64,000 bases of DNA from Maridesulfovibrio sp050916235 (lineage in GTDB: Bacteria; Desulfobacterota; Desulfovibrionia; Desulfovibrionales; Desulfovibrionaceae). The translations under genes were made by a program, and so were the position numbers. Below the pieces are notes generated by a model, which saw only the letters and a program-made list of their open reading frames with translations, was not told the origin of the DNA and did not search any database. The stretch covers positions 2,914,001 through 2,978,000 of the forward strand of contig NZ_CP104854.1 of assembly GCF_050916235.1 (NCBI RefSeq). Reading direction: 5' to 3'. Below, piece after piece: positions 24,187 to 30,876 of this stretch (its first letter is position 1; each line of letters begins with the position of its first letter).

Positions 24187-25140
24187 TTAAATGGCTTCGA
24201 AGCAGATGATGTTGCGCCAGCTGACCATGCGCAGCAGCACCTGCCGGATGAGGGCCAGCGGTTCCATCCTGTCGCTGTAGACGCTGGCGGCGGCCGCGCT
24301 GCCCAGCGGCAGGTTGAAGGCTGACATATCATCCGTGACGCTGATGAATACCGGAACCCTGCCTTCTGGAACTTCGGTGCTGACACTGAGAAGGTCACCA
24401 GATGGCTGGAGCTGTCCTTCGGCAAGGGCGGCCTGAACTTTGGTTACCACTCCCTTGAAGGCCCTGCCCGGTATGGCCGGGAAGATAACCTCGCTCTTGA
24501 ATCCCGGTTTGATGTTCTGGAGCGGATTCTGCTTGAAGGCCGCCACCAGCATGGGAGATTCGGCGTGGACAAAGGTCATTACCGGGCGCAGCGGCAGTGG
24601 TACGGCCATCATGCCCGGCCTGAGCCGCAGTTGGGTGACCCATCCGTCAGTGGGGGCTAAAACTGTGGTGGAGTTCAGGTCGAATCTGGCCTTCTCAAGC
24701 TCGGACTTCAGGCTTCCGACTTCCTGCTGGTACTGCTCGACATCATAGCGGCTTCCGGCAGAGGCCTTTGCCAGTGTCTGCGACTCCTTTAGCCGGCGTT
24801 CAGCCAGATTGAGGCGGGCGGTAAGATCGTCAACCTTGGCCTGAAAGGGTGTCGGGTCAATGGTGAAAAGTCTGTCCCCGGCCTTGAGCGGGGTATTCGG
24901 CTGCACGTGTACAGCGATGGTTTTGCCGTGCACCTGCGGAACTATCGGTGTTGTCTGGAAGTAGATGCGTGCTTCGGGGGTGTAGGGGTGATAATAGGCC
25001 ATGCACAGGAATATACCGCCCACCACAAATATGCCGCCCACAACCGCGGTGGTTACAGTCCATTTGGTTACCGGAATCTTGAACACCTTGAAGGCTACGA
25101 AGACAATTGCCGCATATGTCAGTTCAATGAGTATATCCAC
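24187..25140 (-). CDS. HlyD-type membrane fusion protein (YiaV/YibH-like)
   Basis: 317 residues. An N-terminal membrane segment (about 30-50) precedes a biotinyl-lipoyl-like strand (VPQVHGKTIAVHVQPNTPLKAGDRLF; quoted in part), a coiled-coil hairpin at 95-160, the return lipoyl half (VLAPTDGWVTQLRLRPG) and a beta-barrel. It bridges an inner-membrane component and the outer-membrane duct. The arrangement DUF3302-HlyD matches the E. coli yiaWV pair. It stands two bases from the DUF3302 stop and 14 from the NodT start. Confidence 0.88.
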   Translation of the reverse strand: MDILIELTYAAIVFVAFKVFKIPVTKWTVTTAVVGGIFVVGGIFLCMAYYHPYTPEARIYFQTTPIVPQVHGKTIAVHVQPNTPLKAGDRLFTIDPTPFQAKVDDLTARLNLAERRLKESQTLAKASAGSRYDVEQYQQEVGSLKSELEKARFDLNSTTVLAPTDGWVTQLRLRPGMMAVPLPLRPVMTFVHAESPMLVAAFKQNPLQNIKPGFKSEVIFPAIPGRAFKGVVTKVQAALAEGQLQPSGDLLSVSTEVPEGRVPVFISVTDDMSAFNLPLGSAAAASVYSDRMEPLALIRQVLLRMVSWRNIICFEAI

Positions 25141-25142
25141 GA

Positions 25143-25460
25143 TTATGCCTCCCTGCTGTCCGGTTCTAAGTCAGCCGCAGGCTCCGTCTGCTGCCCCTGT
25201 CCCACGAATTCGTCGTCCGAGGGGATGTCCGGTTTGTGGATCATCGCCCAGATCCACAGAAAGGGCCAGATGGCGTGCAGGGTGAAAAGGCTGACCCATC
25301 CGGCAGCGTGAATTGCGTCCTGATGCGGATGGTTGCGTTTTTTTGCAATGTTGTAGGGAATGTCATGGATGTAGATTATCCCGTACACAATGACCAGAAA
25401 GACGAAAATGAGCATGAACGCCCCGATGTAATCCAGAATGCGCGAATCGGTTTCAATCAT
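25143..25460 (-). CDS. DUF3302 (YiaW-like) inner-membrane protein
   Basis: 105 residues. Two membrane helices (about 12-32 and 52-72) flank a short polar loop with HDIPYNIAKKRNHPHQDAIHAAGW (quoted in part: IAKKRNHPHQDAIH), as in YiaW. The C-terminal 30 residues are acidic and polar. It is always found with a HlyD-type partner; the function is unproven. GGAGC precedes the ATG. It is the first gene of the three-gene export operon. Confidence 0.82.
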   Translation of the reverse strand: MIETDSRILDYIGAFMLIFVFLVIVYGIIYIHDIPYNIAKKRNHPHQDAIHAAGWVSLFTLHAIWPFLWIWAMIHKPDIPSDDEFVGQGQQTEPAADLEPDSREA

Positions 25461-25651
25461 GGAAGCTCCTTTTCTCGGTTGTTTTTTTCAACGGCTTGAA
25501 TTCCGGCTGAAAGGCACAGGTCCGGCACAGGATGTCGGGTATTGCTTTTCATGACCATTTTTATTGATTGCATAGCATATTATCAGGTCGCATTCCATCA
25601 CATTGACAAAAGTTCACGGTTTGTTTCGCGGCTGCTGCAGGACATGGCGGA

Positions 25652-25680
25652 TTTGCAGAACCTTGCGCTCTGGGTTATCA
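25652..25680 (+). promoter_or_regulatory. Candidate promoter of the sulfite reductase gene
   Basis: TTGCAG (25652-25657), a 17-base spacer and TATCAA (25675-25680), about 35 bases before the ATG at 25715. Confidence 0.4.
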
Positions 25681-25714
25681 ACTCTTGCGCTAAGATAAAA
25701 TTAAGGAGATTCGA

Positions 25715-26371
25715 ATGAATAATATCGTTGCAGAAAAGATCACCGTAGCACCGGTTGAACGCAAGGACGGAACCTATGCACTGAGACTGTGCCTCAAGCA
25801 TGGTCAGCTCACTGCCGGCATGATGAAGACCGTACTGGATACCATGGCTGAATTCGGGCTGACCTCCCTGCGGGCAACCACCGGCCAGCGCATGAACCTT
25901 GAAGGCATTTCCAGGGAAAATCTTGATGGTGTCATCGCGGCTCTGGGAGCTTCCGTTGAAAAGGCTCCTCTGACCACATCCGTGTGTTCGGGTGCCGGGA
26001 TCTGCAAGTACGGCATGCAGGAAAGTTACGGCATGGCCGACAAGCTGCTTGAGGTCGTCAAAGCCAACGGACCTTACCCGTTCAAGGTCAAGAGCGGAGT
26101 TTCCGGCTGCAAGATGGGCTGCGGTTTGAGCTTTATCCGCGATATAGGCATGGTCGGCGGTCCCAAGGGCTGGGAAGTCCATTTCGGAAGTTCCGCCCGC
26201 AAGGATGCCGGTCTGGGTGTCATGCTCGGCAGCAAGCTCACTGAGGAAGAGGCTCTCGGCGTAGCGGCGAAGGCTCTCACTTTCTACAAGGAAAACGGCC
26301 GTAACCGTGAGCGCACCAGCGGTATGCTGCGCCGCCTCGGAACAGAGGCTGTACTTGAGGCCGTGAAGTAG
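25715..26371 (+). CDS. Low-molecular-weight assimilatory-type sulfite reductase
   Basis: 218 residues, a compact sirohaem/[4Fe-4S] protein with one nitrite/sulfite reductase repeat. The cluster-binding cysteines are C91-X5-C97 (VCSGAGICKYG) and C132-X3-C136 (SGCKMGCGLSF). An N-terminal ferredoxin-like half (LRATTGQRMNLEGI) is also typical. Size and motif match the small sulfite reductase described in Desulfovibrio vulgaris, which reduces sulfite to sulfide by six electrons in vitro; its physiological role is uncertain. AAGGAG lies seven bases before the ATG. It is monocistronic and followed by a strong hairpin at 26535-26569. Confidence 0.93.
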   Translation: MNNIVAEKITVAPVERKDGTYALRLCLKHGQLTAGMMKTVLDTMAEFGLTSLRATTGQRMNLEGISRENLDGVIAALGASVEKAPLTTSVCSGAGICKYGMQESYGMADKLLEVVKANGPYPFKVKSGVSGCKMGCGLSFIRDIGMVGGPKGWEVHFGSSARKDAGLGVMLGSKLTEEEALGVAAKALTFYKENGRNRERTSGMLRRLGTEAVLEAVK

Positions 26372-26405
26372 TTCTACGGTAATATGTCATATCCTGAAAC
26401 TATCA

Positions 26406-26506
26406 GGGATTCCAAAGGGTCACGGACCCTTTGGCCGCCGGAGGCGAAATCAAATCGCAAAAAGCGCGAAGCGCATCTGAATCAGCCCCGCAGGACCGCC
26501 GGAGGC
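26406..26506. repeat. REP-like intergenic palindromic repeat, copy A
   Basis: Contains a perfect CCAAAGGGTC-ACG-GACCCTTTGG hairpin (26412-26434), then a 22-base block GGCCGCCGGAGGCGAAAT... (26433-26454) that is identical, in reverse complement, to 52575-52596, then a GCGCGAAGCGC element. The shared order of blocks identifies this as one family of dispersed intergenic repeats. Confidence 0.8.
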
Positions 26507-26534
26507 CTACTTTTATCATATGTGCTTTAATCTT

Positions 26535-26569
26535 GAACGGGGACAGCTGCACCGCGGCTGTCCCCGTTC
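26535..26569 (+). terminator. Strong hairpin after the sulfite reductase gene
   Basis: A 13-bp perfect stem GAACGGGGACAGC / GCTGTCCCCGTTC with a nine-base loop. There is no T-tract, so it may terminate weakly or protect the 3' end. Confidence 0.5.
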
Positions 26570-26736
26570 TGTCATCCGGCTGTACCGTTAAGTACATCCC
26601 TTGCTGAATGTTAATCCGGGCTGGACCTCCGGTCCGACCCCTGCTATCTACCGCTTTCCAAAGCACTTCTTTCGATTCGCACATTTCGTATTCTAATCAG
26701 GCTCCGCAACCGGCGGGGCAAAGCACACATCATATT

Positions 26737-27963
26737 ATGGGAAAACATATTATTGAAGAGGCATCGCGCTGTCTGCAATGCAAGAAACCTCTTTGCAGCA
26801 AAGGCTGTCCTCTGGGAACTCCGATCAATAAAATGATCGAACTGCTTCTGGCAGGGGAGATGCGCGAGGCCGGGGCCATGCTTTTCGAGAACAACCCGCT
26901 TTCCGTGGTCTGTTCGCTTATCTGTCCGCACGAAAATTTCTGCGAAGGGCACTGCATTCTGGGCCGCAAGAGTTCTCCGGTGCAGTGCAGCAGTATTGAA
27001 AATTATATTTCCAGTTATTATCTGGCCCAGTACACCCCGCCTCAGCCGCCGGAAAAGAAAAAGGCCCGTGTGGCCGTGATCGGTTCCGGCCCGGCCGGGA
27101 TTACCGTGGCCTTTATCCTTGCCCTGAAGGGCTATCGGGTCACCGTGTTCGAATCAGAGGAAAAGATAGGCGGGGTTCTGCAGTACGGCATTCCCGCATT
27201 CCGCCTGCCCAAGGATATTCTTGAGAAGCTGCGGCAGGTGCTCCTGCAGCTCGGAGTGAAGATCCGGCCCAACATGCTCATCGGCCCGGTGGTAAGCCTC
27301 GACGACCTGCTGCGTGACGGGTATGAGGCCATTTTCATAGGTACAGGGGTCTGGAATCCCCGTCCCCTGCGGCTTAAGGGCGAGACTCTCGGACACGTTC
27401 ATTACGCCATCAACTACCTGAAGAATCCCGATGTCTATGAACTGGGTGAGCGCGTGGCCGTGATCGGGGCCGGAAACGTGGCCATGGATGTGGCCCGTAC
27501 CGCCCTGCGCAAGGGAGCCCGCGAGGTGACCGTGCTTTACCGCCGCGGACCTGAAGACATGAGTGCCACAAAGTACGAGTACGAATACGCCCGGCTGGAC
27601 GGGGTCCGGTTCGACTTCTATCGTGCTCCGGTGGAACTTACCGAAGGCGGGGTTGTCTGCATGGATACCGTCAAGGAGACCGATGAAGAGGGCAATTCCC
27701 GTCTGGTCACGGTTGAGGGATCAGAGAAGCTGTTTGAGGCGGATTCCGTGTTCATCGCAGTAAGTCAGGCTCCCCGGAGCAACCTGACCGGCATTGAGAT
27801 CGGTAGAACCGGGCTTGTCATAACCGATGAAGATGGCCGCACTACCCGTGAAGGCATCTTCGCCTCCGGTGACGTGGTGACCGGAGCACGAACTGTCGCC
27901 GAAGCCGTGCGTTGCTCCAAGACCTCGGCGCAGGCGATCATGGATTATCTGGACGGTATTTAG
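26737..27963 (+). CDS. GltD-like FAD/NAD(P) oxidoreductase
   Basis: 408 residues from the chosen start. An N-terminal Fer4_20-type [4Fe-4S] domain has Cys in CLQCKKPLCSKGCPLG and CSLICPHENFCEGHC. An FAD Rossmann motif VAVIGSGPAGITVA and an NAD(P) motif VAVIGAGNVAMDVA with VLYRR follow, and it ends with GIFASGDVVTGARTVAEAV. It belongs with glutamate synthase small subunits and NfnB/SudA-like enzymes, passing electrons between NAD(P)H and an Fe-S partner. No glutamate synthase large subunit or NfnA is adjacent, so the partner is unknown. The start is uncertain: an upstream frame continues to 26608, but the segment before MGKHIIEEASRC has no family resemblance and no clear ribosome site. Confidence 0.87.
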   Translation: MGKHIIEEASRCLQCKKPLCSKGCPLGTPINKMIELLLAGEMREAGAMLFENNPLSVVCSLICPHENFCEGHCILGRKSSPVQCSSIENYISSYYLAQYTPPQPPEKKKARVAVIGSGPAGITVAFILALKGYRVTVFESEEKIGGVLQYGIPAFRLPKDILEKLRQVLLQLGVKIRPNMLIGPVVSLDDLLRDGYEAIFIGTGVWNPRPLRLKGETLGHVHYAINYLKNPDVYELGERVAVIGAGNVAMDVARTALRKGAREVTVLYRRGPEDMSATKYEYEYARLDGVRFDFYRAPVELTEGGVVCMDTVKETDEEGNSRLVTVEGSEKLFEADSVFIAVSQAPRSNLTGIEIGRTGLVITDEDGRTTREGIFASGDVVTGARTVAEAVRCSKTSAQAIMDYLDGI

Positions 27964-27993
27964 CTTCTATCTGGCTGAAAATTATGAATGTAA

Positions 27994-28027
27994 GGCCCCT
28001 GCGGAATCATTCCCGCGGGGGCTTCTT
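27994..28027 (+). terminator. Terminator after the GltD-like gene
   Basis: Stem GCCCCTGCGG / CCGCGGGGGC with one G-T pair and an AATCATT-type loop, followed by TTCTTT, about 30 bases after the stop. Confidence 0.75.
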
Positions 28028-28127
28028 TGCGTGTTAGGCTTATATTCACATAAGCATGTAAAGATGTTATCGAATTATCAGGGGTTGGGTGGACACTGTA
28101 ACATGAAGTCATTTGCGGGAGAGGGCA

Positions 28128-28982
28128 GTGCTGACAATAATCCGGGAAATCAAGTCGTGGATGGCGGATATACGGAACAATGCAATTGAACCCGGTTCCG
28201 ATCAGCCTGCTTTTGATGAACCGCTGGTGGGCTTCGCTTCCGGGGCCGACCCTCTGTTTGAATTTCTGAAGGAGGACATCGGTCCCGAATTTTACTGGAC
28301 TCCTGTGGAAGCCCTTCAAAATGCTTTTCCGTCCATTGAAGTGGAGCCGGAGGAAGTCAGTGTCATTGCATGGGTACTGCCCCAGACCGAAAATACCCGC
28401 ACAGCTCACCGTGCCGCCACGGAAATGCCCAGTATCGAATGGAGCATGGCCCGGCACTATGGGGAAACGGTTAACGAAAATCTGCGTCGCTTCGTGGTAG
28501 ACTGGTTCCTTTCCAGCCTCACTGAGGCCTGTGCTCCGGTACTGCTGCCGGACTGGAGCAGGGCTGTTTCGGAAAAATACGGATACGCTTCCAGATGGTC
28601 GGAGCGGCATGCGGCCTATGTTTGCGGGCTGGGAACTTTCGGCCTTTCCGACGGACTGATCACCCCGGCAGGTAAAGCCGTCAGGGTCGGATCGGTTGTT
28701 GTCCGCAGGGAATGTGAACCGACTCCCCGGGAATACGCCAAGCATAACGAATGGTGCCTTTTCCATGCCGGGCTTAAATGCAGGGCCTGTATGAAGCGCT
28801 GTCCTGCTGGGGCAATTACCGAAGAAGGGCACGACAAAGTCAAGTGCAAGAATTACATCCGCAATTTTACCGCCGTATATGTGGAAAAGGAACAGCTGGG
28901 ATTCAGGGTGAACAGTTGCGGCCTCTGCCAGACAAAGGTTCCGTGCGAATTCCGTAATCCGATGTCCCTGCTTGAGAAATGA
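28128..28982 (+). CDS. QueG-like 4Fe-4S protein (epoxyqueuosine reductase relative)
   Basis: 284 residues. The C-terminal part has two Fe-S binding sets: KCRACMKRCPAGAI with a further KC, and NSCGLCQTKVPCE. The middle carries GYASRWSERHAAYVCGLGTFGLSD, resembling the cobalamin/Fe-S fold shared by QueG and reductive dehalogenases (VCGLGTFGLSDGLITP is the most conserved part). True QueG has a more complete CxxCxxCxxxCP double cluster and HEAT-like C-terminus, so this is a paralogue of unknown substrate. The GTG at 28128 has GGGAGAGG just before it; a TTG at 28113 is the alternative. Confidence 0.75.
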   Translation: MLTIIREIKSWMADIRNNAIEPGSDQPAFDEPLVGFASGADPLFEFLKEDIGPEFYWTPVEALQNAFPSIEVEPEEVSVIAWVLPQTENTRTAHRAATEMPSIEWSMARHYGETVNENLRRFVVDWFLSSLTEACAPVLLPDWSRAVSEKYGYASRWSERHAAYVCGLGTFGLSDGLITPAGKAVRVGSVVVRRECEPTPREYAKHNEWCLFHAGLKCRACMKRCPAGAITEEGHDKVKCKNYIRNFTAVYVEKEQLGFRVNSCGLCQTKVPCEFRNPMSLLEK

Positions 28983-28987
28983 ATTTA

Positions 28988-29027
28988 CGGCCGGTATTTC
29001 TGTCAAAACTGACGGAAATACCGGCCG
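28988..29027. terminator. Hairpin between convergent genes
   Basis: A 17-bp stem (CGGCCGGTATTTCTGTC with complement, one G-T pair) and a short A-rich loop between the QueG-like and DUF1566 stops. It probably ends both transcripts. Confidence 0.75.
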
Positions 29028-29064
29028 GATAAATTATCTTGATATGGCGTATGCAGGTCTGTTC

Positions 29065-30672
29065 TTATTGCGGCGGCCCCATATGACCCTGCCGACCTCC
29101 CATTCCGCCGGGACCGTGTCCCTTGGGCACGCAGAAGGTCCGCTCGTTGCGGGACTGGCATGTGCCTTCAAGTGTGCCGCGCGGAGTTTCAACTGTGCAG
29201 TCATCCCCCTGCGAGAGCCCTTCGCAGGCAGCAAATGCTTCTTCCGGAGGGCCCTGCATGTTGCCGGGGCCTCGGCCCATCGCACCCTGTCCCATGGATT
29301 CCTGTCCTGCCGGGGGCTGCATTATCATGCCTGCTCCCTGTCCCATTCCGGGCATATCCTGTCCGGAATTCATCCGCTGATTTCGCATTCCCCCGAAATT
29401 CTGGTCCATTCCCTGCCCCTGCATTCCGCCCTGACGCATCATGCCTGATCCTGATGATCCCGGATTGCCGCCTTTCCATGCCGGGATTTTTACATAAGGG
29501 GGATCGTATGGTTCTGCCGCACCTGCACTAACGCAGCGAACGTAGTTGTAGATACGGATGTCATCCCCCTGCGGGCCGCGTCCGTTGGGATAGGCATCGG
29601 GGTTTCCGGATTTGGGGTCACTGCGCTGGGCTCCGGCTCCGTGGACATCCATCCACTTCCTGTTGCTGCTGCGGGGGGGAGCAAAGTAGCCCATGGCCCG
29701 CCCGAAGGCCACATAGGAGGCATGCGATGGTTTGGGGCCGTCCATGTGGGTTGTGGAGGAGTAGTAATACGATTCTTTGTCCGTGACCTTGAACACGGGG
29801 TCGATTGCAGCTGAATCAGTGGTCGCCGGGCTGCGGGTATAGTCAACTATGGACTGAAGTTCCTTTACGTTGGGCAGGCGCCAGTCGCTGCGTCCTGCAA
29901 GGCTCAGGTTCTCGCAGTATGCAAGTGCCTCCTCCCAGTTGAGCTTTTTGCCGCTGTCGGCCTGCTGCCAGATGAGTCCGGTGGCCTTGTCTTCAACCGT
30001 GCCGTCCTTGCGTTCAACGAAAATATTTTTACCATAGTCCGGGTTGCCCCTGACATAGCGGATGTACTTATTATCCTGCGCCCTGCGGTGATTTTTCCCG
30101 TATCCCTTGATCCGTCCATCGGCGAAGTTGACTCCGAAGGCCGTGGGGTTTCCGCCCATGGTCGTGCAGACGTATGTGGTCGAGGACCAGTCCTGACAGT
30201 CGATGATGCGGGACCCTTTGGAGGTGTCTCCGAATTTGAAATCAAAGTATTCGGTATTTATGAAAGGGGTTGAACTGGATTCACTGGTCTGTACCCAGCC
30301 GTTGAAATCAATCAGGGAGTACAGTTCCTTGATGGTGGGTGCGCGCCAGTCGTCATATCCGCCGACCCTGCAATCCCTGGCCCCGTCCATGGCAGCCTGC
30401 CATGAGAGTTGCGGACCCCTGGCCTTGACCCACATCAGTCCGGTAACGAGGTCCGAAACAGTGCCGTCACCGTTGTCTTTGTAGCGAGGCTGATTGCCCT
30501 TGTACTGGGCATCCTGACCGTAAAAATCATCGCCTTTGTCCGGGCAGTGGATCTGCCTGCTGTTGTTGAAGCAGGCCTGCTGCCCGGTGTCTACTACAGG
30601 GTATGATCCGGCTTGGGCCAGCGATGCAGGCAGCAGGAGAAGTAAAGCCAGTAAAGCGGTCAACAGTTTCAT
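29065..30672 (-). CDS. Exported DUF1566 (Lcl-domain) protein with Met/Gly/Gln-rich tail
   Basis: 535 residues. A signal peptide covers 1-21 (LLTALLALLLLLPASLAQA). Two DUF1566/Lcl repeats (about 55-215 and 220-395) each have the DNGDGTVSDLVTGLMWVKA-type opening, LSWQAAMDGARDC or LNWEEALAYCENL, DWRxPxxKEL and a YxRxVRG strand end. Residues 400-480 are a low-complexity Met/Gly/Gln region. The last 55 residues form a small four-Cys module (ACEGLSQGDDCTVETPRGTL...GTCQ...FCVP). DUF1566 occurs in secreted and surface proteins with C-lectin-like folds. The start at 30672 is set by GGGAG and the signal peptide. The role is unknown; a cell-surface or periplasmic binding function is likely. Confidence 0.82.
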   Translation of the reverse strand: MKLLTALLALLLLLPASLAQAGSYPVVDTGQQACFNNSRQIHCPDKGDDFYGQDAQYKGNQPRYKDNGDGTVSDLVTGLMWVKARGPQLSWQAAMDGARDCRVGGYDDWRAPTIKELYSLIDFNGWVQTSESSSTPFINTEYFDFKFGDTSKGSRIIDCQDWSSTTYVCTTMGGNPTAFGVNFADGRIKGYGKNHRRAQDNKYIRYVRGNPDYGKNIFVERKDGTVEDKATGLIWQQADSGKKLNWEEALAYCENLSLAGRSDWRLPNVKELQSIVDYTRSPATTDSAAIDPVFKVTDKESYYYSSTTHMDGPKPSHASYVAFGRAMGYFAPPRSSNRKWMDVHGAGAQRSDPKSGNPDAYPNGRGPQGDDIRIYNYVRCVSAGAAEPYDPPYVKIPAWKGGNPGSSGSGMMRQGGMQGQGMDQNFGGMRNQRMNSGQDMPGMGQGAGMIMQPPAGQESMGQGAMGRGPGNMQGPPEEAFAACEGLSQGDDCTVETPRGTLEGTCQSRNERTFCVPKGHGPGGMGGRQGHMGPPQ

Positions 30673-30816
30673 CTGGTGCTCCCGTTGTTGGTTTGGTGTC
30701 AGACTACTTTTTAGCATGTCCGGGCTTGCAGTGCCAGTGTCGGGTAGCTTCTTTACAATTCTTTTGGTTGCGCATGTGTTCCTGACTGCCATGCCCCGGC
30801 CCTGTCCTCTGTTCCG

Positions 30817-30857
30817 AAAAAAACGGCCCTCCTGAATTTCAGGAGGGCCGTTTTTTT
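30817..30857 (-). terminator. Terminator of the chemoreceptor gene at 30877
   Basis: A long inverted repeat ACGGCCCTCCTGA / TCAGGAGGGCCGT flanked by seven A and seven T. It is strong in both directions and lies 20 bases after the chemoreceptor stop. Confidence 0.92.
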
Positions 30858-30876
30858 AACTGTATCTGAATAAAGG

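Noticed and set aside
25603..25632. TTGACA at 25603 as the -35 of the sulfite reductase promoter
   Set aside because: No acceptable -10 lies 16-18 bases downstream; the site at 25652-25680 fits better.
28128..28982. True epoxyqueuosine reductase QueG
   Set aside because: The Fe-S motif spacing is incomplete compared with QueG and the C-terminal part is missing; annotated as a paralogue only.
27960..29006. Minus-strand open frame of 348 codons
   Set aside because: Antisense to the QueG-like Fe-S gene; no family pattern and no start signal.
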